NCBI RefSeq assembly: GCF_004519515.1
Contig: NZ_CP038145.1
Location: 1,136,001-1,200,000, forward strand
Origin: Actinobacillus indolicus
Lineage (GTDB): Bacteria; Pseudomonadota; Gammaproteobacteria; Enterobacterales; Pasteurellaceae
Reading direction: 5' to 3'
DNA: 64,000 nucleotides
The number at the start of each line of letters is the position of its first letter. Position 1 is the stretch's first letter. This document shows positions 16,624 through 25,198 of the stretch, piece after piece. A model generated the notes under the pieces. The model was not told where the DNA came from and searched no databases. It saw only the letters and a list, made by a program, of their open reading frames with translations. Both the position numbers and the translations under genes were made by a program.

Positions 16624-16944
16624 CTATTTGAATAAATCAATACATTTTTGACTTTTGTTGTATTTAGTCAAAATACCGCTCTCAAATAACAAGATAAATT
16701 CTGTGCTGTATCTTGTGGTGAGTGGGTAAGTTAAACATTCTTTACCTCTATCTGCCTCAGTGGTAAGTGGATATCCCAAAATCTCTATAATTTGCTTCTT
16801 ATTCATTCCAATATGAATATCATTAATAATTTTTTCGACATCATTAATCGGTTTATCAATCTCTGGAATAGCAATATGAGAAGGTGTTTGTTGACACCCC
16901 ACAAGAAGCATAATAAAGGTTATTGATTTAATAAGTACTCGCAA
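16624..16944 (-). CDS. Small lipoprotein with BamE/SmpA-like repeat motif (third of three), TTG start
   Basis: The longest frame starts at 17067, but the TTG at 16944 fits better. It is preceded by TTTGGAG at seven bases and gives a compact lipoprotein signal, RVLIKSITFIMLLVGC, with the lipobox LVGC. The mature part contains HIGMNKKQIIEILGYP, the conserved GMxKxxVxxxLGxP-type motif of the SmpA/OmlA (BamE-like) family, also present in the two genes upstream. This start overlaps the preceding gene by 17 bases, which suggests coupling. The protein is about 106 residues long with a paired cysteine near the end (KECLTYP and KCIDLFK). The function is unknown. Confidence 0.65.
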   Translation of the reverse strand: MRVLIKSITFIMLLVGCQQTPSHIAIPEIDKPINDVEKIINDIHIGMNKKQIIEILGYPLTTEADRGKECLTYPLTTRYSTEFILLFESGILTKYNKSQKCIDLFK

Positions 16945-17248
16945 AAAAACGCTCCAAAAGCCCATTTTCATCGAAATAGGCATGTAAATAAGACGTGCTT
17001 TGGCGAGGTAGAGGAACTGGAGAGACCTGATATATAACACGATATACCCCTGTAGAGTCATAGTCATATGTTTCTTTTTTCCCTTCTATTTTTTTAGAAG
17101 TAGGCTCTCCTAAGATAGAGATGACTTCTTGTTTCGTCATTCCAACCATTAAACTTCTTGATAGTATTTCATAGTTAGTATTAGGAGGGATAGAGCCACA
17201 ACTTGAGAGAAAAGTACATACAAATAAAATAGATAATAGTTTTTTCAT
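16928..17248 (-). CDS. Small lipoprotein with BamE/SmpA-like motif (second of three)
   Basis: The 106-residue protein has a lipoprotein signal (MKKLLSILFVCTFLSSC, lipobox LSSC with Cys17). The motif LMVGMTKQEVISILGEPTSKK is the BamE/SmpA-like turn, almost identical to the corresponding stretch of the upstream gene at 17264 (PGMTKQEVISVLGKLPDKK). KKETYDYDSTG also matches KKERYDYANVE in that neighbour, so the two are clearly duplicates. It is 15 bases downstream of the first gene and overlaps the third. BamE itself is longer-ranged and conserved in outer-membrane assembly; these short copies are more likely accessory outer-membrane lipoproteins. Confidence 0.75.
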   Translation of the reverse strand: MKKLLSILFVCTFLSSCGSIPPNTNYEILSRSLMVGMTKQEVISILGEPTSKKIEGKKETYDYDSTGVYRVIYQVSPVPLPRQSTSYLHAYFDENGLLERFFASTY

Positions 17249-17263
17249 TAGTTCTTCCTTTTA

Positions 17264-17512
17264 TTAAATACTACAAATTGCCGAAGCTTCATATAACTTC
17301 CCATTTTCATCAAAACAGATTTCAACATTAGCGTAGTCATACCGTTCTTTTTTGCCCCTCGCTTCTTTTTTATCTGGTAGTTTTCCTAATACGGAAATGA
17401 CTTCTTGCTTTGTCATACCTGGAGCAAGCAAACTGGAGTTGACATAAGTACCCGATGATGCACAGCCTACAAGAGTGAGTATACTGAGTTGCGTTACAAC
17501 AAATTTATTCAT
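17264..17512 (-). CDS. Small lipoprotein with BamE/SmpA-like motif (first of three)
   Basis: This 82-residue protein has a lipoprotein signal, MNKFVVTQLSILTLVGC, with lipobox LVGC and acylated Cys17. The mature part is a single short module, LLAPGMTKQEVISVLGKLPDKKEARGKKERYDY, followed by two further cysteines (EICFD and AICSI) that could form a disulfide. It leads a leftward cluster of three related lipoproteins plus one hypothetical gene. AAGGAGC near the ATG is a good ribosome-binding site. An XRE regulator diverges from it 128 bases away and may control the cluster. The function is unknown. Confidence 0.75.
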   Translation of the reverse strand: MNKFVVTQLSILTLVGCASSGTYVNSSLLAPGMTKQEVISVLGKLPDKKEARGKKERYDYANVEICFDENGKLYEASAICSI

Positions 17513-17639
17513 CTTTATGCTCCTTATCTCAAAATATTACATAAATGAATTTATTGAAATTCTATGCTTTTATGATGCTTATTGCAAGAATAAAAACTAC
17601 GAAAATATGCACTTATAGAATAATTCTAAGTGTGTGTAT

Positions 17640-17984
17640 ATGGCGAAATTTGTTCCAAGTGAGATTGATCGATTAATAGGGCAACGTATTCAAAGAAGAC
17701 GTAAGGAGTTGGGTTTTACGGCAGAAAAACTTTCTGAATGTGTGGATATTTCTCAACCTCAATTCTCCCGCTACGAACGTGGGACAAATAAAATCAATAT
17801 GGCTCATTTGGTTGCGATAGCGACGTTTTTAAAAACGCCAATTAGCTACTTTTTTGCGGATTGTATGGAAGAGTTTGGTTGGAATAATGATGAAATGGAG
17901 TTAGATCGCCATTGGCAAGAATTGAGTGCTTCGCAGAAGGCGTTGTTTATTCCGCTGTTGAAGGAATTACGCAAAAATAATTAA
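17640..17984 (+). CDS. XRE-family helix-turn-helix regulator
   Basis: The 114-residue protein (a GTG two codons upstream is an alternative start) has an N-terminal helix-turn-helix, GQRIQRRRKELGFTAEKLSECVDISQPQFSRYERGTNKINMAHLVAIATFLKTPISYFF (about 14-71). This is the phage-repressor-like XRE fold. The rest is a short acidic helical tail. It is divergently placed from the lipoprotein cluster, the usual position for a local repressor. No clear operator is seen in the 128-base divergent region. A lone uptake signal at 17993 follows. Confidence 0.78.
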   Translation: MAKFVPSEIDRLIGQRIQRRRKELGFTAEKLSECVDISQPQFSRYERGTNKINMAHLVAIATFLKTPISYFFADCMEEFGWNNDEMELDRHWQELSASQKALFIPLLKELRKNN

Positions 17985-18068
17985 AGATACTGACAAGCGG
18001 TGCGATTTATAAAGAATTTTGCAAATTTTCATTATTATGTAGCACTTGCACAAACATTTAATTTTTTC

Positions 18069-18139
18069 GTAGGGGCGGGGTTTATCCCCGCCCGAATCTC
18101 ATATCAGGGCTTACGGGCGGGGATAAACCCCGCCCCTAC
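18069..18139. repeat. Inverted pair of GTAG-headed palindromes, REPIN-like
   Basis: GTAGGGGCGGGGTTTATCC begins the left unit (18069-18093). The right unit (18115-18139) is its reverse complement, ending CCCCGCCCCTAC. Twenty-one bases separate them. GTAG lies at both outer ends, so the whole 71 bases can fold into one long structure. It sits between the XRE gene and mesD, which converge, and may also act as their terminator. Confidence 0.75.
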
Positions 18140-18149
18140 ATAATAACCG

Positions 18150-19184
18150 TTATTTCCCAAGCAACTCCGCCCTTACAATCGAAGCCCCTTGGCTCAAGGC
18201 GTTGAGTTTCGCACGGGCGATGTGGCGTGGCATAGGTGCCATTCCGCAGTTGGTGCTTGGGTAGAGTTTGTCGGCATCAACAAATTGCAACGCTTTGCGG
18301 AGCGTATCTGCGACTTGTTCTGGCGTTTCGACTACGTTGGTGGCAACATCAATCGCACCGACCATTACGATTTTGCCACGCACTAATTCGAGCAAGTCCA
18401 TCGGTACTTTTGAATTTTGGCATTCAAGTGAGATGATGTCGATGTTGGATTGTTGCAATTTCGGGAAGCTCTCTTCGTATTGACGCCATTCGTTGCCGAG
18501 CGTTTGCTTCCAATCGGTGTTAGCTTTGATACCGTAGCCATAGCAGATATGCACAGCCGTTTGGCACTTCAAGCCTTCCGCCGCACGCTCTAGTGCTGCA
18601 ACACCCCAGTCGTTAAGCTCGTCAAAAAAGACGTTAAATGCAGGTTCGTCAAATTGAATAATATCCACGCCTGCCGCTTCTAGCTCTTTTGCTTCTTCAT
18701 TGAGAATTTTGGCAAATTCCCAAGCTAATTTTTCACGGCTTTTGTAGTGACCATCATACAGTGTGTCGATCATTGTCATAGGGCCAGGTAATGCCCATTT
18801 GATCGGCTTATCGGTGTGCTGGCGTAGGAATTTCGCATCTTCCACAAACACAGATTTTGGACGGCGAACCGTTCCAACCACACTGGGTACACTTGCATCA
18901 TAGCGATTGCGGATCCGCACGATTTCACGCTTGGTAAAATCCACGCCTTCTAAATGTTCAATGAAAGTTGTCACAAAGTGCTGTCGGGTCTGCTCGCCAT
19001 CGCTAACAATATCAATCCCTGATGCATTTTGTTCCGCAAGAGCGATCAACAACGCATCACGTTTAGCCTGTAACAGCTCATCGCCACTGAATTTCCACTC
19101 AGACCAAAGTTTTTCAGGCTCAGCAAGCCAAAATGGTTTCGGCAGACTGCCTGCAGTAGAAGTAGGTAAAAGAATTTTGCTCAT
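18150..19184 (-). CDS. mesD: Core methionine synthase MesD
   Basis: This 344-residue protein equals the C-terminal catalytic half of MetE and lacks the folate-binding N-terminal half. The zinc ligands are visible: His and Cys in AVHICYGYGIK (about 209), Glu in ISLECQ and Cys in NCGMAPMPR (about 314). It opens LLPTSTAGSLPKP and has DIVSDGEQTRQHF, both typical of MetE-like cores. The partner gene mesX (DUF1852) lies immediately upstream on the same strand, which identifies the MesD family. In Acinetobacter, MesD makes methionine from homocysteine without methyl-folate or cobalamin but needs MesX and oxygen. The methyl donor is not known. Confidence 0.88.
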   Translation of the reverse strand: MSKILLPTSTAGSLPKPFWLAEPEKLWSEWKFSGDELLQAKRDALLIALAEQNASGIDIVSDGEQTRQHFVTTFIEHLEGVDFTKREIVRIRNRYDASVPSVVGTVRRPKSVFVEDAKFLRQHTDKPIKWALPGPMTMIDTLYDGHYKSREKLAWEFAKILNEEAKELEAAGVDIIQFDEPAFNVFFDELNDWGVAALERAAEGLKCQTAVHICYGYGIKANTDWKQTLGNEWRQYEESFPKLQQSNIDIISLECQNSKVPMDLLELVRGKIVMVGAIDVATNVVETPEQVADTLRKALQFVDADKLYPSTNCGMAPMPRHIARAKLNALSQGASIVRAELLGK

Positions 19185-19206
19185 TATTTATGTTGTCCTT
19201 TATTCA

Positions 19207-20184
19207 TTATTTTTCATTTAACCAAGCATCTAACACCGCTTTATAAGGCTTGATGAAATGCTCTTCAGTATATTTACCTTGTTGAACGGCAAGTTGAGCC
19301 CGTTCGACACGGTCATATTCGACTTTAGTCAGAGAATAATCTTTGCTCGTCAAGCTAGGTTTGTAAACCTGCCCCGCCACCGAGTTAGCGTTATATATTT
19401 CTGGGCGGTAGATTTTCTGGAACGCTTCCATAGTTGCAATGGTGCTGATTAGCTCAATGTTGGTATAGTCGTTCAGTAAGTCCGCTTTTTCATCAAAATA
19501 GAACGCATAGGGTGCGACGGATTTTGGAGGCATAAAGTAACGCACTTTCAAGCCCATTTTTGCAAAGTAGGCATCAGTTAATGAGTAGTCATTTTGTTCA
19601 TATTCCACGCCTAAAATCGGGTGAACATTGGTTGTTCTGTGGTAAGTTCGAGTGGTTGCTACGCTCAAGCAGATCACTGGTGGCTTTTTGAATTGTGCAG
19701 TACATTCAGGTGAAGCCAGTAAATGTTTGAACAATTTGCCGTGCAGATCGCCGTAGCCTTCTGGCACGGTAAATTCAGATTTATCTTTGTTGTGATCGAG
19801 CAGTAACACGCTGAAATCGTAGTCACGCACAAAAGAAGAAAAGCTGTTGCCCACAATGCCGTCAATGATTTTACCCGTTTTTTTATCAATCACAGATGTT
19901 TTGAGCCATTCTAACGCTGAGAAAAATTTACCTGTACCTTCTACATCAATATCAATAGAAACAATATCCAAATTGACGGAGTAACGATCCGAAGTGGGAT
20001 TATCCCAGTTCGCCAAGTCGTTAAAACGTTTATCGATCATTGCAATAGCATTTTGCAGGTTTTCTTTACGGTTCTCGCCACGGGCAAGGTTGGCAAAGTT
20101 GGTGGTTAAGCGAGTGCTGTTCGCTGGCTCATAGTTTTCATCAAATCTTTCAGTATGCACACGGCATTGGAATTGGGTTGTCAT
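19207..20184 (-). CDS. mesX: MesX (DUF1852), partner of MesD
   Basis: The start is placed at 20184 (MTTQFQCRVHTERFDENYEP) because AGGAAG stands six bases upstream of that ATG; the frame extends six codons further. The roughly 325-residue cytoplasmic protein belongs to the DUF1852 family, with characteristic stretches RLTTNFANLARGENRKENLQ and NVHPILGVEYEQNDYSLTDAYFAKMGL. Family members occur next to core methionine synthases and are required for their activity in aerobic bacteria; an oxygenase role has been suggested. The gene precedes mesD by 22 bases, so they form one transcript. No regulatory site for methionine was recognised upstream. Confidence 0.85.
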   Translation of the reverse strand: MTTQFQCRVHTERFDENYEPANSTRLTTNFANLARGENRKENLQNAIAMIDKRFNDLANWDNPTSDRYSVNLDIVSIDIDVEGTGKFFSALEWLKTSVIDKKTGKIIDGIVGNSFSSFVRDYDFSVLLLDHNKDKSEFTVPEGYGDLHGKLFKHLLASPECTAQFKKPPVICLSVATTRTYHRTTNVHPILGVEYEQNDYSLTDAYFAKMGLKVRYFMPPKSVAPYAFYFDEKADLLNDYTNIELISTIATMEAFQKIYRPEIYNANSVAGQVYKPSLTSKDYSLTKVEYDRVERAQLAVQQGKYTEEHFIKPYKAVLDAWLNEK

Positions 20185-20439
20185 TCTGTTCTTCCTACTC
20201 ATTTTGTTAAGATAATGTGAATTAAATCACAACTTTTGATTGAATAAAAATGATAGATTTTGGTGTTTATTATGAAAATTATTCAAGTTTAATAATGGGG
20301 ATGATGTGGTGGATGTTGAGAAATCAAAGATTATGCAAAGATATAACTCCGCCTTCCACTCTTTTTTTGTATAATGCCAATAGTTCACCGCATACAAGCG
20401 GTCAGATTGAGCTAATATTTTGCAAATAGAGAAAAGATT

Positions 20440-21831
20440 ATGTTTGAGAACCTATCCGACAGACTGTCTAAAACCCTGAAAAACATTACGGGGAAAGGGC
20501 GTTTAACCGAAGATAACATTAAAGATACCCTGCGTGAAGTGCGTATGGCGTTGCTAGAAGCCGATGTGGCTCTGCCTGTGGTGCGTGAGTTTATCAATAA
20601 AGTCAAAGAGCGTGCCATTGGTGAAGAAGTCAATAAGAGCTTAACACCGGGGCAGGAGTTCCTGAAAATAGTGCAAGCTGAACTTGAAAAAGCGATGGGT
20701 GAAGCAAACGAAGGGTTGAACCTTGCAACACAACCGCCGGCGGTAATTTTAATGGCTGGTTTGCAGGGGGCAGGTAAAACCACGTCTGTTGGTAAATTGG
20801 CGAAATTCTTAAAAGAACGCCATAAGAAAAAAGTGCTTGTGGTGTCTGCCGACGTTTATCGTCCAGCGGCGATTAAACAGCTTCAAACCCTTGCGGAAGC
20901 ATTAAAAGTTGATTTCTTCCCGACAGAAACTTCGCAAAAACCGGTTGAAATTGCAGAAGCGGCATTGAAACACGCCAAACTCAATTTCTTTGATGTGTTA
21001 ATTGTCGATACCGCAGGTCGTTTACACGTTGATGGCGAGATGATGGAAGAGATCCAGCAAATTCACTCGGTATTAAACCCGATTGAAACCTTGTTTACTG
21101 TCGATGCAATGACGGGTCAAGATGCGGCAAATACTGCCAAAGCCTTTAACGAAGCCTTGCCACTCACAGGGGTGATTTTAACCAAAGTAGATGGTGATGC
21201 ACGTGGTGGTGCGGCGTTATCTATTCGTCAAATTACCGGCAAGCCGATTAAATTCTTAGGGGTTGGCGAGAAAACCGATGCCCTTGAGCCGTTCCACCCT
21301 GATCGTATCGCTTCACGCATTTTAGGTATGGGCGATGTGCTGTCGTTGATTGAAGATTTACAGCGTTCAGTCGATCAGGAAAAAGCCGAGAAAATGGCGG
21401 CAAAATTCAAGAAAGGCGATGATTTTACCCTTGATGATTTCCGTGAACAGCTCGTAGAAATGAAAAAAATGGGCGGTATGATGTCGATGCTTGATAAATT
21501 ACCGGGGGCGAAAAACTTACCTGATCACGTTAAAAATCAAGTCGATGACAAAATGTTCATCAAAATGGAAGCGATCATCAATTCAATGACCCTGAAAGAG
21601 CGTGCCAACCCAGACATTATCAAAGGTTCACGCCGTCGCCGTATTGCATTGGGTTCAGGTACGCAAGTGCAAGATGTCAATAAACTGCTCAAACAGTTTG
21701 ACGAAATGCAACGTATGATGAAAAAAATGCGTAAAGGAGGTATGGCAAAAATGATGCGTGGAATGAAAGGTATGATGGGTGGTGGTCTTGGTGGCTTAGG
21801 CGGATTGGGTAGCATGTTTGGGCGTAAATAG
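20440..21831 (+). CDS. ffh: Signal recognition particle protein Ffh
   Basis: Ffh is the GTPase of the signal recognition particle and targets nascent membrane proteins to FtsY and the Sec translocon. The 463-residue protein has the N-terminal four-helix domain, then the G1 motif GLQGAGKTTSVGKLA (about 105-119), VDTAGR and TKVDGDARGGAALS. The methionine-rich M domain follows (KKMGGMMSMLDKLPG and RMMKKMRKGGMAKMMRGMKG), ending in a glycine-rich tail. The 4.5S RNA it binds is not in this window. The gene stands alone and is closed by a terminator at 21841-21863. An uptake signal lies just upstream at 20394. Confidence 0.97.
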   Translation: MFENLSDRLSKTLKNITGKGRLTEDNIKDTLREVRMALLEADVALPVVREFINKVKERAIGEEVNKSLTPGQEFLKIVQAELEKAMGEANEGLNLATQPPAVILMAGLQGAGKTTSVGKLAKFLKERHKKKVLVVSADVYRPAAIKQLQTLAEALKVDFFPTETSQKPVEIAEAALKHAKLNFFDVLIVDTAGRLHVDGEMMEEIQQIHSVLNPIETLFTVDAMTGQDAANTAKAFNEALPLTGVILTKVDGDARGGAALSIRQITGKPIKFLGVGEKTDALEPFHPDRIASRILGMGDVLSLIEDLQRSVDQEKAEKMAAKFKKGDDFTLDDFREQLVEMKKMGGMMSMLDKLPGAKNLPDHVKNQVDDKMFIKMEAIINSMTLKERANPDIIKGSRRRRIALGSGTQVQDVNKLLKQFDEMQRMMKKMRKGGMAKMMRGMKGMMGGGLGGLGGLGSMFGRK

Positions 21832-21840
21832 GTTTTAAAT

Positions 21841-21863
21841 AGGTGGAGTCTTCCACCTTTTTT
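21841..21863 (+). terminator. Terminator after ffh
   Basis: AGGTGGA pairs with TCCACCT around a 4-base loop and is followed by TTTTT. It separates ffh from the capsule-initiation genes. An uptake signal (21872-21880) follows immediately. Confidence 0.8.
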
Positions 21864-21909
21864 CATGGGCTACAAGCGGTCAGATCTTCTCTATTTTTTG
21901 CAATTTATT

Positions 21910-23961
21910 ATGAACATAACATCGTTAATATTTTCCCGTGGGATTTTAAAACTTCCCGCATTACAGGCTTTTTTACCAGAACATCGAATCATCGCATCGA
22001 CGTTCTTTCAATCACCAAAAGGGATTCAAAATGTGATTGGCTGGGGAATGCGTCCTTCTACAGTAAAGGCTCGCCAATATGCTGAACAGCATCAGTTGCC
22101 TTATATTGCCTTAGAGGATGGCTTTTTACGTTCTCTAGGGCTTGGCGTTGAAGGCTACGCCCCTTTTGCTTTGGTTTATGATGATGTGGGAATTTATTAC
22201 GATACGACACGTCCTTCTCGTTTAGAGCAGTTAATTTTAGCAAATCAAGTTGATGCTCATTTGCTGGCGGATGCGGAGAAAGCGATTAGTCTGATCAAAC
22301 AATACCGTCTATCTAAATATAACCATGCCTTAGATTTTCAGGAAATGACACCAAAAAGCAAAGAGCGTGTATTAGTGGTAGATCAAACCTTTGGCGATAT
22401 GGCAGTAAAATATGGTCAGGCAGATGAACAACATTTTAAACAGATGCTTGAGACGGCCATTTCAGAAAATCCACAGGCTGAAATCTGGGTGAAAACACAT
22501 CCTGATGTGTTGACAGGCAAGAAGAAGGGATATTTAACGGATTTAGGCGCATATTCAGAACGTATTACGCTATTTACCCAAGATGTAAATCCTCCCTCTT
22601 TATTGGAAGTTGTAGATAAAGTTTATTGTGTCACATCACAGTTAGGTTTTGAGGCATTATTATTTCAAAAACCTGTGGTAACCTTTGGTGTGCCTTGGTT
22701 TGCAGGTTGGGGAGTGACAGATGATCGCCATCCCAATGTCCGTTCATTAGGTGAACGCCGTCAGCCCCGCAGTGTGTTGCAACTGTTTATCGCCAGTTAT
22801 TTGCAATATAGCCGTTATATTGATCCAAATACTCAACAATCGGGCTCTATTTTTGATGTTATTGACTATCTTCATCGAGCAAAATTACTTAATCAACGTT
22901 TAGCAGGAAATCTCTATTGCGTTGGAATGTCATTATGGAAGCAAGCCGTCATTAAACCGTTTTTTAAATTACCCTTATGTCGCCTCCATTTTGTCTCTTC
23001 GCAAAAAAAACTGCAAAACCGACCGCTTGTAGATAATGCGAAATTATTAGTTTGGGGGGCAGGTAAGCCAGAATTACATACCTTTGCGCAACAACAAAAT
23101 CTGCCTATATTACGGATGGAAGATGGCTTTATTCGATCTGTTGGGTTAGGTTCGAATCTTGTTGCACCACTATCTTTAGTGGTAGATGATTTAGGGATTT
23201 ATTTTAATGCGGAACAGCCTTCTCGCTTAGAGCAAATCTTACAGCACCAACGCTTTTCTTCTCTAGATATTGATAATGCAGAGCAGATTAAACAACGTTT
23301 AATCTCTGAACATATAGGAAAATATAATGTAGGTAGTCACGGATTTATGTTAAAACAGACCGAGAAACGTACGATTCTCGTGCCTGGACAAGTAGAGGAT
23401 GATGCTTCTATTCGTTTAGGATCGCCAAAAATTAAACGAAATCTTGATTTATTGAGCAAAGTCAGAGAATTAAATCCAGATACTTATATTATTTATAAAC
23501 CGCATCCAGATGTCGTAAGTGGTAATCGTGTTGGGCATATCCCGACTGAAAATGCGTTGAAATTCGCAGATGAAATCGTTGAAACTGCAAATATTTTAGA
23601 TTGCATTATGCAAGTTGATGAGATTCATACCATGACATCACTTGCTGGATTTGAAGCCTTGTTGCGTGGAAAAATTGTGCATTGTTATGGTTTACCGTTT
23701 TATTCAAATTGGGGATTAACACAAGATCAGTTACAATTAGAAAGAAGGGCGCGTAAATTAAGTTTAAATGAACTAATTTCTGCGGTATTGGTCTATTATC
23801 CGCTTTATGTTGATCCTCAGAGAAAGCAATTTATCAATGCGCAAGGTGCGATTCATATTTTACAAAAACAAAAATTGTTACAAGTAAATGACGGCATCAA
23901 ACGCCCTTGGATCGCAAAACAGATGGGTAAATTAAAACAACTTTATCAGACATTACAATAA
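21910..23961 (+). CDS. kpsC: Capsule-initiation β-Kdo transferase, KpsC type (LipA/HcsA)
   Basis: The start at 21910 (MNITSLIFSRGILKLPALQAFL) aligns with the N-terminus of KpsC. The longer frame from 21865 only adds codons over an uptake signal. The 683-residue protein has two tandem copies of the same glycosyltransferase domain. LEDGFLRSLGLGVEGYAPFALVYDDVGIYYD (about 70-100) is repeated as MEDGFIRSVGLGSNLVAPLSLVVDDLGIYFN (about 405-435), and KTHPDV is repeated as KPHPDV. KpsC and KpsS build the poly-Kdo linker on lyso-phosphatidylglycerol that anchors group 2-type capsules. An uptake signal lies in the linker between the two domains (near 23020). No other capsule genes are near. Confidence 0.88.
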   Translation: MNITSLIFSRGILKLPALQAFLPEHRIIASTFFQSPKGIQNVIGWGMRPSTVKARQYAEQHQLPYIALEDGFLRSLGLGVEGYAPFALVYDDVGIYYDTTRPSRLEQLILANQVDAHLLADAEKAISLIKQYRLSKYNHALDFQEMTPKSKERVLVVDQTFGDMAVKYGQADEQHFKQMLETAISENPQAEIWVKTHPDVLTGKKKGYLTDLGAYSERITLFTQDVNPPSLLEVVDKVYCVTSQLGFEALLFQKPVVTFGVPWFAGWGVTDDRHPNVRSLGERRQPRSVLQLFIASYLQYSRYIDPNTQQSGSIFDVIDYLHRAKLLNQRLAGNLYCVGMSLWKQAVIKPFFKLPLCRLHFVSSQKKLQNRPLVDNAKLLVWGAGKPELHTFAQQQNLPILRMEDGFIRSVGLGSNLVAPLSLVVDDLGIYFNAEQPSRLEQILQHQRFSSLDIDNAEQIKQRLISEHIGKYNVGSHGFMLKQTEKRTILVPGQVEDDASIRLGSPKIKRNLDLLSKVRELNPDTYIIYKPHPDVVSGNRVGHIPTENALKFADEIVETANILDCIMQVDEIHTMTSLAGFEALLRGKIVHCYGLPFYSNWGLTQDQLQLERRARKLSLNELISAVLVYYPLYVDPQRKQFINAQGAIHILQKQKLLQVNDGIKRPWIAKQMGKLKQLYQTLQ

Positions 23962-23974
23962 TTATAGGTGAAGA

Positions 23975-25198
23975 ATGGTTCGCCATTATTTAGACGAATT
24001 AGTGGATTCCTCAAAGAATATCTTGTTGTTACAAGGTCCTATTGGTTCATTCTTTTATGAATTCTCTAAATGGCTACAAGCGCAACATAAAACTGTATTT
24101 AAAATTAATTTAAATGCGGGAGATCAGCTTTTCTACCCACAAAGCGAACCTAACACATTTGCCTATCGAGAAAGTCTGATTGGATTTTCCTCCTTTCTCG
24201 AAACCTTTTGTTTAGAACATCAGATCGATAATATTGTCTGTTTTGGTGATAACCGAAAATATCATCGTATTGCTAAAAAAGTAGCAAATCATCTTAACAT
24301 TACATTTTGGGTGTTTGAAGAAGGGTACTTCCGTCCACATTACATTACTTTTGAGAAAGGTGGCGTCAATGCATTTTCACCTTTGCCAACATCTATAGAT
24401 TTTTTTCAGCAATTTGAGGGAAAATTCCCAACAATTCCCGCGCCTAAATCAGTCGCAAAAGGTTTTATGCCAATGGCTAAACTAGCGATGCAATATTATT
24501 TCAGTAGCTACTATTGTCGCCATAAGTATCCCAAATATGAGCATCATCGTATTTTAAATACACTCTACTATGTCAAGCTCTGGATCACATCAGGGATAAA
24601 AAGATTACATTATTATATTTATGATCACTCTTTTGCACGGAAAGTTGAGCAAGGGAAATTTGGCGACTTTTTTATCGTCCCTCTGCAAGTGTATGATGAT
24701 AGCCAAATTCTTGTACATAGTGATTATGAAAGTGTTGAGGCCTTTTTAAGAGATGTTTTAGACTCTTTTGTACAAGATGCGCCGAAGCATTTAAATTTAA
24801 TTGTAAAACACCATCCTATGGATCGCGGTTTTATTGATTACGGTGTAGTAATTGATGAATATTGCCGGAAGTATCCTCAGCTCAAAGGGCGAGTTTTTTA
24901 TATTCATGATGTGCCAATGCCTGTTTTTTTACGTCATGGCAAAGGTATGGTTACACTCAATAGCACGAGTGGTTTATCTGGTTTATTACACAATATGCCA
25001 GTAAAAACATTAGGTCGAGCGAATTACGATATGGAAGGCTTAACATATCAAGGTTCGCTTAAAGAGTTCTGGTCAAACCCTACTTCGCCTAATGCTGAAC
25101 TCTTTGATTCTTACCATAAATTTCATTTAAGTAAGACCCATATTAATGGGAGCTTCTATAATGAAGTGATTCTGCGTTATCCATATAATAAGGGCTAG
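23975..25198 (+). CDS. kpsS: Capsule-initiation β-Kdo transferase, KpsS type (LipB/HcsB)
   Basis: The 407-residue protein begins with LLLQGPIGSFFYEFSKWLQAQHKTVFKINLNAGDQLFYP (about 16-54), the typical KpsS start, followed by FGDNRKYHRIAKKVANHLNITFWVFEEGYFRPHYITFEKGGVNA. Near the C-terminus, VKHHPMDRG and NSTSGLSGLL match conserved nucleotide-sugar binding segments. KpsS adds the first Kdo to lyso-phosphatidylglycerol and KpsC extends it. It follows kpsC by 13 bases with AGGTGAAG before its ATG. It ends 4 bases inside the convergent waaC gene. Base composition is somewhat AT-richer than ffh. Confidence 0.88.
   Translation: MVRHYLDELVDSSKNILLLQGPIGSFFYEFSKWLQAQHKTVFKINLNAGDQLFYPQSEPNTFAYRESLIGFSSFLETFCLEHQIDNIVCFGDNRKYHRIAKKVANHLNITFWVFEEGYFRPHYITFEKGGVNAFSPLPTSIDFFQQFEGKFPTIPAPKSVAKGFMPMAKLAMQYYFSSYYCRHKYPKYEHHRILNTLYYVKLWITSGIKRLHYYIYDHSFARKVEQGKFGDFFIVPLQVYDDSQILVHSDYESVEAFLRDVLDSFVQDAPKHLNLIVKHHPMDRGFIDYGVVIDEYCRKYPQLKGRVFYIHDVPMPVFLRHGKGMVTLNSTSGLSGLLHNMPVKTLGRANYDMEGLTYQGSLKEFWSNPTSPNAELFDSYHKFHLSKTHINGSFYNEVILRYPYNKG

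Noticed and set aside
16624..17067. The 147-residue frame start at 17067 for the third lipoprotein gene.
   Set aside because: It would overlap almost half of the preceding gene and hide the signal peptide, while the TTG at 16944 gives a good ribosome-binding site and lipobox.
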